Assembly (NCBI GenBank): GCA_026545225.1
Contig: CM048849.1
Location: forward strand, 11,085,541 to 11,149,540
DNA from: Cornus controversa
Taxonomy: Eukaryota > Streptophyta > Magnoliopsida > Cornales > Cornaceae
DNA: 64,000 bases
Direction of reading: 5' to 3'
Notes under the pieces: generated by a model
What the model was told of the DNA's origin: nothing
Databases searched by the model: none
Seen by the model: only the letters and a program-made list of their open reading frames with translations
Position numbers and translations under genes: made by a program
Shown: positions 20,338-32,722 of the stretch, one piece after another
Layout of the letters: the number at the start of each line of letters is the position of its first letter
How positions within the stretch are numbered: the first letter of the stretch is position 1

Positions 20338-22500
20338 GTTGAGCTTGGCATCTTTGAGATGAGTACAACGTAATACAGGGACTGAAGTATCCATGTTGAG
20401 GGATTTCAATGAGTAGGAGGTAGCTGCATCTTTTTTGCCGTCATTATTGCTCGATAGTTGCTCTTGAAGATGGAAATTCCTGGCTCCCCCCTACATGTGG
20501 TTTTAACAAAATAGAAAAAACTCACCTTGGCTATAAGGTACTATGTTGAACGACCTGTAATATAAAATTCAGTGAAAAGTTCATATTTAGTGGAGGAATT
20601 TTCATGATGCATTTATTGAGGGATTGAACATCGTTTTTTGCTGTGCGTTTAATATAATTATATAACACTTTGATTTCTGAATAATGAGGTAAGTTCTTCA
20701 GTGGTGCGCAGAGACTGGGTTGATTATGGTTTCTGTTGGTTTTGCTCTCACCTATTTGTGTGTCTGCTCATTTCTTTTCGGTTTTTGAGAAGCCCATCTC
20801 ACGGGTCACCTTCAAACAAAAAATAAAATAGGATTATGAATTATAAGTGGAAGTTATCACCAAATGAAATTTTCAATTTGGTGATAACTTCAATACGTGC
20901 ATAGACAAAAATCAAATTATCACCATGATTTAATAAAGGATAATTACTCCGGAAGTTTGCATTTATTACCCTCAAATTAAAAAATTTTAAAAATAATTCC
21001 AACAGCCCTTTGAGAATTAATGGCTGTTAAATTAGTTAATTGTAACAATAAAATTACCAAACTAACCACGTCAATTATATACCTTATCTTGGCATAAGCA
21101 TTAAGTTACAAATGTGTAATTATTATAGGAATTTTGTGATTAATTTTTACTAATATATTAATAACAAAATTAAATAAATATATTAAATACATGTTATATA
21201 GGGTAAGTATTATAATATATATGTTTTTATTACGTATATTTTATATAATCATATTAACTATTAAATTAAAATATTTAGTACTATTAATTTAATACTTATT
21301 CTTGGTTATTTTGTATTATATTACAAATAGTTATATGGAATCAAGTGGAAACTAGGTAAGGTTTTTTTTTTTCCAAAATATTGGTCATTGCATATGATTA
21401 ATAAGGCCACTTTTGTCATTTTGCATCACAGAAAGGTATTTATGATATTTTGATTCATTTCTTTAGTTGAGTTTTAGTTTAGTTAAGTGTCACTAACGAC
21501 AGAGTGATTGGATAAATTCAAACAAACCAAAATTTTTTTTAGAGGAAATTCAAACAAATCAAAAAATTTTTATTGGTTTAATCTGAGAGTAGTTAAGATA
21601 AACTTCAGAAGAGGTCAAGTAATTTACCCTTTAATAAAAAGTATGTGGGTGGCTTTGATACCCGTTGAAGGAAAGAATAAATCATTTTTTTAAAAATTCA
21701 GGATCTTATAATAAAAAAAAAATTCAACTATTATAATAAACAAAAACAATAACTTTGGAATATTCTTTCATAAAATACATACTTTAAAAAAGATAAGAAA
21801 GGGCCAAATTCATCTCTATTAAGAAGGAATGTCCTTCAACTCCAGAGTCCCATAACATGAATCAAAACACTACAATGAGACAACAATCCAAATTCATGAA
21901 AATTACTGGAAAGAAAAAAAAATTAATCCAAGGATGAACCATAGAACTAGAACAAGCTGATAGCCACCCAAATTCCCTGAACCCATGAAAATTATTGAAA
22001 AAGAGAAAACCCAAAAACTCATGAATTGATGAAAGTCAATCCCTCTTTTGGGAACCCACTTAGTTTTCAAAGTTCATCTTATCAAGTTATGACTAAATCA
22101 AATTGAAATGTCCTAAAAAGACAATAAAATAAAATAATATAAATTTAGGAAAATTTAAAAAAATTAGAAAGAACTAGGGTTATGTTACCAATAATTGGGA
22201 TCTTCACGGAGAGAGAGAGAAAATCGTCGATAGTCTAGGGCTAGGTGGGGTGGGTTTGAAGGCCCCAAAACTTAGTGGGGCCATATAAACAGCAAATACT
22301 TTGTGTGGGCATTATTGTGATTTTAACAAAATTATAAGTATGAAATATAATTTTATAAAATTCAAAATATAAAAGATTTTTTTTTTTTTTTTGCAATCTT
22401 AATTTTGTGGATTCAAAATTATTTTTGTTCGCAAACATTTATAGTAAGCATTCATAGTTTTTCTGCTCCGTCACTTCCGCTCCAACAAACATCTCTGTGT
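20338..22500. other. 3' UTR and AT-rich intergenic DNA
   Basis: The first 200-300 bp are presumably 3' UTR, with TAATATAAA near 20559 as a possible polyadenylation signal. The rest is AT-rich with T and A runs. I see no gene in it. A hairpin is listed separately. Confidence 0.5.
20850..20891. repeat. Near-perfect inverted repeat
   Basis: GAAGTTATCACCAAAT faces ATTTGGTGATAACTTC with almost no loop. A further AAATTATCACC lies at about 20913. It may be the core of a MITE or a foldback, but its outer ends were not found. Confidence 0.75.
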
Positions 22501-22523
22501 CCAGGTTATTGATCACACTAAAA

Positions 22524-24032
22524 TGAATACTCTGGCTTCAGCATCAACAATGCAGAAATCCCTCACTGAAGAGTTCGATTACAGCTCTGGTCCCACTATA
22601 GTAAGTTCACACATATACATATGCCTGTAACAAAAGAAAGAAAAAGAAAAAATATTACGGGCCAGCTAAATGCAATACAGTTAATATGAAGAATTGATTG
22701 CGGTTGCAGAGTTTGTTGATTTAATAATAAAAAAATTGTTCATTATTTTAATTTTAATGATAGTTTCTGTGATTCAGAATTCTCAGAACTTAGGGTTTTG
22801 AAAAATAAGGAAAGAATGGAAAGGGAAGGAATATTGTCTTTTGTGTTTGGTAATCATTATGGAGAGAAAGAAAATGATTAAAAAAGATTTGGAGGAATAA
22901 CTTATTATTTCAAATCTCTCATTTTCTATCCCTCCAAAAATAAGAAAATTTGAAGAGTAAGAATAGCCGGATAAATAATACTTCCATAATACCTAAAATG
23001 GCCACTAACATTTTAGAAGAATTTTGTTTAAGACATCTAAATCCCATTCTAACATATTAGGGCATCTATGTTTATTTGCTTTCTTTTGTTATGGTTGTGA
23101 ATTATGTTGGGTAAAAACATTAGTTTATAAGGCAAAAAGTCACAAAGCTTATTTGTTCATATTTGTAACCGTGTCCACCTTAGATACTTGCTGAAAAATA
23201 GATCTTTTTCCAGGTCGGTTTTGGGATGGTAGATGCTGTTGCTGAAGCTGAAAGGATATCCATGAGTTCTTTTTTCAACCTATCTTTTGCAGAACCTGTA
23301 CTGACTTGTCATCAGCTTAATTACTAACTTGTATAAATGAAATATCATGTTTATATAAAATTCACGTAAGACAAATAACTGATTCATTGTTTGTAGCGAT
23401 ATCTTTAATACACTACTGATTCTAGTTTCTGTTCTTGTTAACTACATTTTTTTATTTCAGATGTTGCATTAAAAAATTACATTGTTTTTGCCCCACTCCA
23501 TCTTTCATCTGAAATTACATTGTTTTTTAATTAGATCTTATTGTTTACTTTGTTAGAAAAGAAACTGGTACAGCGAAACGTGTCTGAGTATTTAGGGAAC
23601 CTTGAATTAAACTTGTTTTAAGAATCTTTTCTCATGTTTGATAGTATGTATTGTATTTTGTAATATAAACATGTACAATGGGTATAATAGTAAATTGATT
23701 AAAATAAATTTTTTTTTTTTTTGTTATCGTTTTCTTTTTAAACATGAATACAAGATTATCCTTTGTTTTCTTTTGTATCATGTAACTAATTTTATCTTTT
23801 CTTTTCCTTTCTCTCAGTTTATTGAAACAAAGCCTAGCTTGTAGAGTTTTTGCTGGTACATAAAAGAGGAAATAGGCATCAAGAATGTTGAGAAGAGAAA
23901 CAGATGGAAGAAAGCAGTCCATCTGTTTTCTTTGGATTGGCAATGGACGGTCATGATTTTTCCGTTGCCCAATCTGTTGTTGATACTTACGTGCACCTTG
24001 TCTGTGAGGACTGCGTCACACAGGTTGAGTAG
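22524..24032 (+). CDS. Possible small gene in pieces, unrecognised
   Basis: Three coding-like pieces lie in one direction. An ATG at 22524 opens [20 protein letters not shown] and reaches a good donor (ATA/GTAAGT) near 22600. A piece after TTTTCCAG at about 23215 reads [16 protein letters not shown] and can follow in frame. A third from about 23904 reads [19 protein letters not shown] to [10 protein letters not shown] and stop at 24030-24032. The links after the second piece are not clear. I do not recognise the product. It may be a gene fragment, and transcript data would be needed to join the pieces. Confidence 0.3.
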
Positions 24033-24655
24033 CAAAACAAGCAAGAGCATACTGCCAATCATGACTGAAGCTTGCATTATCGGTTTTTTGCCTGTGACAC
24101 TTGATTACAGTGCCACTTTTCGTTATGTTTATATGAATATGGTGATTCTGGGATGACCATATAATTGGTGGGTGGGACAAGGTTGTTTCATCGGCTCAGG
24201 AACAAAGTATGAGTTATATATATAACATGTTGAGACTTCCAAAGAACATGGTGAAAATTCCTAACAGTTTTCTTGTTAATACATACTATATTATATACCT
24301 CTATACACACGCACACGCACAAGACAGCCAAACGCTAATTGTATTTCATTCTGCATTAGCCAAAACAAGAAATAAAAATTATAAGTAAATATATTTGTTT
24401 TATTTTTTTTTTTAGAACAATTTGTTTTAATGTTTTTTCAACTTTCTTTGTTCTTGTTTTTTTTTTTCTCGAAAATTCAAGAAAATTATATAAAAAATAA
24501 ATAATTACATAGTCAGATGTGTGAAAGCTTAGGGGAGACCACACCCTAGGCAAATTAAAGGGGGCGAAGCCCAAGACAACAATAGCCAAATTAATTGGCT
24601 CCTCAAATTGAACTAAAAGTCAAATGTCGATATTTTAAAAAATTGCTATAGCAAC

Positions 24656-27600
24656 TGTCACGCCCCGAAACCCGGACAGCCAGGACTCCCCCGGACCGAC
24701 CCCGAATCCCGAGTGTGAACCCGTTCACTCAACCCCGTGAACAATCTCAATTACACTCTATGCATTAGTATCAAGGTTTGATACTATGTTATAACACCCC
24801 GATTTCTAACTCTTGGAGAACCGGAGGTTAAACTGTCTATTTAGCCCAATAGACCCTCATTACCCTCATTTCCCGCGGAAGCTTAACCTAATTCTTGCAT
24901 ATGAATGCACACAAATCCATCTTAACCAATCCCCATGGGCCCTACATCAAATCACACACCTTAGTGAACATTTACTTGCCCACACTTTTAAGAATCACTC
25001 ACTTTCGAGCCTCAAAACTTCCTGTGTTTGGAATCTGGGACTAAGGCTTACACCATTGGATAGAGAATCCAAAAATACTCAATTTAAAAAAAAACCACGC
25101 TCAATTCCGATCTAGAACAAATAAATTACGTCAAAATGAAGTTTTGGAAAAAAGCTGTGAATAGTAATCTCGATCAATCGAAGCAAACACCCTCTCGGTA
25201 TCTTGGACCTGCATTATTTCGATTAATTGAAATTGGGACTTCGATTGATCGAAATAAGGCTTGAAAATACATAAAGTCTCGCAACCATTTCGATCAATCG
25301 AGATGGGCATCTCGATTAATCGAAATGGGCATTTCGATTGATCGAAATGCACTGCCCGAAAATTCCCAAACACCTACACAAGATCAAATTGAACCCAAAT
25401 CTCAACCAAACCACCTTAGATCATTCATATTTCATATGAATCATCTACCATTGATATAAAATCATACTCGCACATCAACCTATACATTTGAATCTCAAAT
25501 CTTGCATAATCATAGAAATTTCCCTAGGTCCACAATACACCCAAAACTCAAGTGTATAAACCATCCTTAATTCCCAAATTCATTTCCATAACACCAATCT
25601 CACACTCAAATCACTTTCATAATTGAATTCATATACCAAAATGAATCATTTCTTTCACGCACACAACCCATTTAAAATGGAAACATCATCAAAATGAATA
25701 AAATGCCACCATGGGCGCTACACATATTAAACCGTTGTCCTTTCACATCCAACAAGTTTATAATCCAATACATACATCAAAAGTACATATGTCCAAAGTA
25801 CAACCACAACTCAAAACATAAGTCCCATGCCACAAGCCGGCATGGATAGCCACAAAATGCTCAACATCCAAAAGGTAGCATAAACACCACTAGAGCTCCA
25901 CTTGGACACTCATGTCCCATCCGTCATCGGCGCTTTATCTGTAAAAGAGTTTATAATAAAGGGGTGAGCACCACTGTGGCTCAGTAAAGGTTCCCCAACC
26001 CTTCTAGGTGCCGACCCGACACGACCTACATGAAATGCATATGAATACACTACATGCCACGTCCACAATCTCACAAACACATCAATAATAACAATTTAAG
26101 AGAATTGCACATATCACGAATCATGTATAACATGTTCAAACATAAAAGCATTAAAGTGAGTAAATGCTCTCTCTCGGTCCTCATCCGATACCCTACATGA
26201 TTGGCCCGCTCCGAGGATCATGTAACCTTGGACACCTCCGATAACCATCCAATGACCGGGACAACTCTGAAAGGTCATTCTACCATAGCAATATATGGGA
26301 TTGCTATAGAGTGAGGGGGAAACTCCGAGGCTCACAAATCATGGGCATTCTCCGATAATCATCCTATGACCGGGACAACTCCGAGGGGTCATTAGTATTG
26401 GACATACTCCAATCCTAGGTATTAAGCCTTAGTATGGCGGGTCCACTCCGAGGGCCATACATAGTGGGTAATTTTACCACATTACACAACACGGTTGGAC
26501 CACTCCGAAGCCCCGTGTACCCCTTTTGTGTCATTTTTCCCGCAACTTTTCACATATGCAATATGAATGCATAAACACATGACATTTTATTTTCATGCTC
26601 AACTCATGCTCATTGATACTAAAAAGAAGTAATAAGCATATTTTTCATCACCACACACCACATATAGCACATATATGTATAACACATGCATATATCATCT
26701 CATATGCATACCACTTCAAAATTAGCATATTTTACTCATGCTACATTCAATGCATAATTTTAGCACGTAGAACTAAACATGTATTCAACAACCACATTCT
26801 CACATATAATCACATATATGACACTTGGTACACATTTATCCACATATACACCAAATTGAGCACATAATGCCTATGTATCAATTTCTTACACTCACATACT
26901 TCAAACCCACATGCTACCACCAACACAATATACACAATTATGAAAAGATAGGACTCTAGAGAAGAAGAAAATACAACTTTCCACACCTCTCACCATCCTA
27001 AAGCATGTGAAACATAACCTACACCTCTCTTCTTCACCCGAAACCCTAGAATCGACAATTAGAAGAGAAGAAGAACCCCTGCCTCAAAAATGAAGGCCTT
27101 TCAAGCACTTCACCAATTTTCCAGCAGAGTCTACCTTGCCGAATCACCACTTTGTTCGGTTCAAATGGAAGCCCTAACCGTCCCCTACGTATCTCCCTCC
27201 TTCAGCGAGTCTTGAATCCAACCCGAACGGGTCCGAAATGTAGAGAGAAGGGAGAGCTTTGAAGATGGAGAGCTTTAGAGAGAGAAAGAGGCGTGAGATA
27301 TGGCTGAATATCTGTGCCACTGATATTTAAAATATCTAGGGTTTGCAAAAAGACCAAAATACCCCCGGGCCACTTAACGTACCTTCCCGGACTCCTTTTT
27401 CGATTCCGAAAACTCCTACGGTCTCAAAATCACTTCCTCTACTCTCTAAACATTTCATCTCAGCCATTCTCAAAAATAACTATTTTCAAGAATTTTCCGG
27501 ATTCCCGGGCCCACTTAAGTCGCACCCCGGGCCCCGGTTTGACCAAAAAGTCAAACTTCTCCAATTCTCCTGAAAACTTTTCAAAACCTTAAAAACACTT

Positions 27601-27711
27601 CCCAAACATGTTTCCCACACTCAAAACATGTTAAACACCACTCAAAATGCATTTATGGCAATTATAATGCGAAAAATGCAAAACCGGCCAAAATTGGTCA
27701 CGGTCTCTACA
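24656..27711 (-). repeat. 3' LTR of the Tekay-like element (left copy)
   Basis: On the minus strand it starts TGTAGAGACCGTGACC and ends CGGGTTTCGGGGCGTGACA. It carries the palindrome array at 25170-25348 and a block of short repeated ACTCCGAGG/GACAACTC words at 26190-26520. Open frames in it (for example 26114-26335) are repeated in the other LTR and are not genes. Confidence 0.93.
25170..25348. repeat. Array of six TCGATNNATCGA-type palindromes
   Basis: Sites at 25170-25181, 25219-25232, 25240-25253, 25289-25304, 25311-25325 and 25332-25348. Each is a TCGAT or variant, two middle bases (CA, TA or TG), then ATCGA, often within AAT or TTT flanks. The sister LTR has the same array at about 33200-33378, with one middle TG changed to TA. 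Confidence 0.88.
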
Positions 27712-27723
27712 ACCTCCCCCCCT
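27712..27723 (-). promoter_or_regulatory. Polypurine tract
   Basis: On the minus strand AAGGGGGGAGGT lies directly before the 3' LTR. This is the plus-strand primer of reverse transcription. Confidence 0.8.
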
Positions 27724-27758
27724 TAAGGGAATTTCGTCCCCGAAATTAGAAACATACC

Positions 27759-28571
27759 TCAAGTAGAAAATAACTCGGGATATTTTGAGCGGACTTCTTG
27801 TTCTCGCTCCCATGTAGCCTCCTCGACTCCGTGATGTCTCCAAAGGACTTTAACCAATGGAATAGTCTTGCCCCGAAGCACTTGCTCCCTAGCATCCAAA
27901 ACCTGTACTGGTCTCTCCTCGTAAGACACATCCTCCTCCACCTCAAGATTTGTCCAATCTAACACATGTGAAGGATCCGGATCATACTTTCTCAACATCG
28001 AAACGTGGAAAGTATTGTGCACACTTGACAATTGCGGTGGCAATGCCAAGCGGTATGCGACCTCACCCACACGATCCAATATCTCGAATGGACCGATAAA
28101 CCGTGGGACTAGCTTTCTGCTACGCCCAAACCTCATCAAACCCCGTCGTGGCGAGACTTTCAAGAAGACATGGTCCCCCACCTCAAATACTAAAGGCCTC
28201 CGCCTTTTGTCAGCATAACTTTTCTGACGACTCTGAGCCGTAAGCAAGCGCTGCCGTATAATCTTAATCTTTTCTGTAGTCTCTCTGACTATATCCGGCC
28301 CCAAAGCCACTGTCTCACCAACCTCTGTCCAACAAACTGGCGACCTACAAGGTCTACCATACAAGGCCTCAAATGGAGCCATCTCAATACTAGCTTGGTA
28401 GCTATTATTGTACGCAAACTCCACCAATGGAAGGTGATCTTCCCAACTGCTTAGAAAATCAAGTGCACATGCTCTAAGCATATCCTCCAAAATTTGTATA
28501 GTACGCTCCGACTGACCATCTGTCTGAGGATGGAAAGCCGTACTGAAATGGAGGATCGTATCAAGTGCAGC
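27759..28571 (-). pseudogene. Integrase C-terminus and chromodomain
   Basis: The segment holds the remainder of the integrase core (HPQTDGQSERTIQ, with the likely catalytic E), then VYRL-like VAYRLALP, SSVHNTFHVSML and a terminal chromodomain-like region (VKVLWRHHGVEEATWE). This end guides chromoviruses to particular chromatin. Confidence 0.88.
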
Positions 28572-30617
28572 CTAAAAACTCTGCCAAAATCGTGATGTGA
28601 ATCTCGGATCTCTATCAGACACAATGGAAACTGGCACTCCGTGCAATCTCACAATCTGGTCAACATACAACCGACTGAGAGTATCCACATCATCTGTCAC
28701 TCGAATAGGGAGAAAATGAGCTACCTTGGTCAACCTATCCACAATGACCCAAACTGCATCATGACTCTTCCTTATCCTAGGTAACCCCGTCACAAAGTCC
28801 ATAGTGACGTGTTCCCACTTCCACATAGCTACCGGTAAGGGCTGTAACAAACCTGCCGGTCTCTGATGCTCGGCCTTCACTTGTTGACAAGTGAGGCACC
28901 TCGCCACAAATCGTGCGACGTCCTTTTTCATGCCCTTCCACCAATACTGTCTACGAAGGTTATGGTACATCTTGGTACCACCGGGATGTACTGCAAGTCT
29001 GGAGCTATGAAACTCCCTCAGGACCTCATCCCTACAAGCCAATGGAACAACCATCCTGTCTCTGAACCTCAGACCTCCGTCTGAATGGATAACCCAATCC
29101 TCCACTGTCTCACCACCCGTAATCCGAGTGCGAATGCTCTCTAACTCTGTGTCATGCCTCTGCTCCTCAACCACCCTGCTCACTAGAGTTGGTTGCGCTA
29201 TGAGTGTGAACAAAGTGGCATGTCCATCACTCTCACTGAAGCACAATCCCATTTCTGAGATGTCTTCCATCATCTCCCATTCATGAATGGCGATGCTAGC
29301 CAAAGTACCATGTGATTTCCTGCTCAATGCATCGGCAACCACATTAGCTTTTCCCGGGTGATACTGAAGATCAAAGTTGTAGTCTTCCATGTATTCAACC
29401 CATCTCCTCTGTCTCATATTCAAGTCCTTTTGCGTAAAAAGGTACTTCAAACTCTTATGATCGAAGAAAACTTCAAACTTCTCTCCGTAGAGATAATGCC
29501 TCCACATTTTCAAAGCAAAAATTACCGCTGCTAACTCCAAGTCATGAGTCGGGTAATTCTGCTCGTGGATCTTCAACTGTCGGGAACCATATGCAACAAC
29601 CTTCTCGGTCTGCATCAACACACATCCCAAACCACCCCGTGAAGCGTCACAGTAGATGACATAACCCAAACCGCGCTCGGGAATAATCAATATTGGAGCA
29701 CTAGTCAATCTACGCTTTAATTCCATAAAGGAATGCTCGCAAGCCTCGTTCCACTCAAACTTAACTCCTTTACGAGTAAGCTTGGTCATCGGCGCTGCTA
29801 ACTTCGAAAAGTCTTTCACGAAACGCCGATAATATTCTGCCAATCCCAAGAAGCTACGTATCTCGAATACGCTCTTAGGCCTCTCCCAATCCATTACCGC
29901 TTCAATCTTAGAAGGGTCTACCGATACTCCTCCTTCCGACACCACGTATCCTAGGAACTTTACCTCCGTTAGCCAAAATTCACATTTTTCAAATTTGGCA
30001 TACAAACGGTGCTCTCACAATGTTTGTAACACTGTCCTCAAATGGATCTCATGCTCCTCCATAGAAGGAGAATACACAAGAATGTCATCCACGAAGACCA
30101 CCACAAACCAATCCAAGTACACCCTGAATATCCGGTTCATCAAATCCATGAACGTTGCTGGTGCATTCGTCAATCTAAATGGCATCACTAGAAACTCATA
30201 GTGGCCATATCTAGTTCGAAAAGCTATCTTCGAAATGTCCTCTTCCCTTACCCTCAACTGGTAATACCCCGACCTCAAGTCGATCTTCGAAAAGCAAGTC
30301 GAACCCTTAAGCTGATCAAACAAGTCATCTATCCTTGGCAAAGGATACTTGTTCTTAATCGTTGCTTGGTTCAACTTACGGTAGTCTATGCATAACCGTA
30401 AAGATCCGTCCTTCTTTTTAGCAAAAAGGACCGGAGCTCCCCAAGGCGATGTACTAGGTCGTACAAATCCCTTATCCAACAATTCCTGCAATTGATCTTT
30501 CAATTCCATCAACTCTGCCAGTGCCATCAGGTACGGTGCCATAGAGATAGGCGCGGTACCAGGAGCAGGATCAATGCTAAACACAACATCTCTCATCGGA
30601 GGCAACTCTGTCAAGTC
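28572..30617 (-). pseudogene. Reverse transcriptase, RNase H and integrase start
   Basis: RT carries [22 protein letters not shown] and [11 protein letters not shown] with the catalytic DD intact. RNase H begins [11 protein letters not shown] and ends ADALSR. Integrase shows the HHCC finger (H..., H..., CLTC) and the core aspartates in TMDFVTGLP and [12 protein letters not shown] at 30015 lies just after the RT active site and a TAG at 28572 cuts the integrase core before its glutamate. Confidence 0.9.
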
Positions 30618-31196
30618 CTACGAAAACACATCCACAAACTCTCTAACCACCGGTGGAAATCCTCCACTAGTCACAATCTCATCCTCCTCGGCTAATAAGC
30701 TAGCTAGGAAATATCCAACCCCGTCCCTCACATAGGAACCAAACAGAGACGGAACATAGAAATCATCCCGTTCTCCTACAAAATAAAAGCAATCACCCTC
30801 GGGTGTGCACACTGTCACTCTCCTACGGAGACAATCAATCGTGGCTCTAAATGTAGATAACCAGTCCATGCCTAGAATGACATCAAAAGTGGTCATGTCT
30901 AGTAACACAAAGTCGAACACTAGTCGATGCCCAGCAACCTCGATCTCACAAGACCGACACACTCTATCCAGGGTAACCCTACCCCCAACTGGTGTATCAA
31001 TGGATAATGGTGACTCCAGTGATGACACCCGCAGCCCCAAGGCACAAGCAAATGCAACAGATATGAATGAATGTGATGCACCTGAATCTATCAACACCCT
31101 AGCCCACGATCTAGAAACCAGGAAAATACCTCTGACCACCGACGGTCCTGGTACGTCCTCTGCCGGAGCAAGCATGAACACACGGCCCCGCGACTG
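30618..31196 (-). pseudogene. Aspartic protease region of the Tekay-like polyprotein
   Basis: The catalytic motif VLIDSGASHSFIS is intact, with a later DVILGMDWL strand typical of retropepsins. It would cut the polyprotein into working enzymes. It is bounded by nonsense codons on both sides. Confidence 0.9.
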
Positions 31197-32372
31197 CTAA
31201 CCAGTCCCCTGTAACCCTGACTGCTGACTAGAAGCAGGCATGGAACCTCTCGCTACCCGAGATCCCTGTACAGAATGCACTGGATGAGGTGGCGGTAATG
31301 TCCTGAAACCAGACTGTACCGTAGCTGTCTGCCCAGCCCTCTGCTGAGCCCCCATACCACTCGGTGTACTCTGTTTCTGTGGACAGTTGGCCCTAACATG
31401 GCCGGATTGCTTGCAATGAAAGCATACACGTTCTCCCACCGAAGCCACCGGCACAGATGCCACTATTTGCCTCTGAGGGCACTCAGAACGAAAATGGCCA
31501 GACTGCTGGCAATGATAGCACATAACTGTGGATCGTGCAGATCCAGTAGGTAAGGACAATGAAGGTACCGGGTGAGTCTGCTGCTGCCCCTGGGAACCTG
31601 ATCTGCCCTCCCTATTTCTTTTCCTCCCATGACCACTCGAAGAGGTACCCGTACCCTTAGCTTGCTGTCCAGAGTCCCACAACCTCTGAGTGTCCCTGTC
31701 ATCCTCCTCAGCCACCAGGGCTCTATCAACCACCTCACTGTAGGTCCTCAAACCCAAAATGGATACCCTCTTTCTGATAGAGGTTTTCAGTCCCTTCACA
31801 AACTTTTTCACCTTTAGCTCTTCATTAGCTACCATTTCCTGGGCAAAGCGAGCCAAAGATGTAAATTTGGTCTTGTACCCCATCACATCCAAGTCCCCTT
31901 GGACTAAGTCTATGAACTCTTGCCTCATCCGGTCTTTCACCGAAGCCGGAAAGAACTTGTCAAAGAATAAACCCTTAAAGGTTTCCTAGTCCATGGTCTC
32001 GGTATTGTGGACATTCTCGATGAATTGCCACCACCGATCAGCTTCTCCTTGTAAGTGAAGTGCCGCTACTCCCACTTTCAAATCCTCATCGATTGCAAGA
32101 GCAACCATGAGTTTGTGAGTTTGGTCTATCCAATTCTCAGCCACTAGTGGATCCCGCGCGCCATCAAAGGTAGGTGGCTTAAATTTCACATATTCCTTCA
32201 TTGCCACCATCTGTCGGCTCAAGGCAACCTAAGGCAATGCTTGAACCTCCTCTTCTCTGGCTTCCCTAGCCATTCGCCTCATAGTGTCAGCCATGTCACA
32301 CATAAACTGCGTTCCATCTGTTGGCTCCTGAGGAGCATCAGCGCCAATGTCTCGCGCTCTTCTTGGAGGCAT
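31197..32372 (-). pseudogene. gag region of the Tekay-like polyprotein
   Basis: Capsid-type sequence (FKPPTFDGARDPLVAENWI and GEADRWWQF) is followed by two CX2CX4HX4C knuckles, CYHCQQSGHFRSEC and CFHCKQSGHVRANC. These bind element RNA during particle assembly. Nonsense codons at 32229, 31986 and 31197 cut it. Confidence 0.9.
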
Positions 32373-32579
32373 TTCTTTCTATATGCACAACAAAGAAAAT
32401 TTTAAGTCCAACAAATTTACACTTCTCACACATATCCATCATGCTTACATATGCCATGTCAATTTAATCCACAAAAGCATGTTATGAAGACGTAAGCATA
32501 CATAAAGTTCCACATAAGCAATTTAGAATCTCAAGTCAAAATCCTTCTGTTCCAATCCTTAACCTCAAGTGATCGCTAA

Positions 32580-32722
32580 ATCAAGTCTCACCCTTCGTCC
32601 CTAGGTATTCCAACCTAGTGCTCTGATACCACTCTGGTATCAGGTACTCCTCTAATTCACACATGGTATAACTACTACCCATCGTCCTCAGGTTTTCTAA
32701 CCTGATGCTCTGATACCATTCC
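32580..32722 (-). promoter_or_regulatory. Primer binding site and a diverged tandem copy
   Basis: GCTCTGATACCA at 32707-32718, minus strand TGGTATCAGAGC, lies four bases from the 5' LTR and is the expected initiator tRNA-Met site. An 87-bp tandem duplication gives a second copy of the same 12 bases at 32620-32631. Confidence 0.85.

Larger units (their letters stand above)
27759..32372 (-). pseudogene. Tekay-like gag-pol polyprotein with six nonsense codons
   Basis: One frame of 1538 codons runs from the ATG at 32370-32372 to the stop at 27759, without frameshift. Premature stops are at 32229-32231, 31986-31988, 31197-31199, 30618-30620 and 28572-28574 (all TAG) and 30015-30017 (TGA). Each is one transition away from CAG, TGG or CGA. 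Rough codon positions: gag 50-390 with two CCHC knuckles near 283 and 310; protease DSGAS near 428; RT YRKLN near 660 and FVDD near 760; RNase H near 910; integrase HHCC near 1120-1155 and core aspartates near 1190 and 1250; chromodomain from about 1490. The copy is defective but its domain order is intact. Confidence 0.93.

Noticed and set aside
26114-26335. Open frame of 73 codons, repeated at 34144-34365
   Set aside because: Both copies lie at the same place in the two LTRs of the Tekay-like element and on no known domain. They are LTR sequence.
27314-27592. Open frame of 92 codons, repeated at 35344-35622
   Set aside because: Again LTR-internal, in both LTRs, and antisense to the element's transcription.
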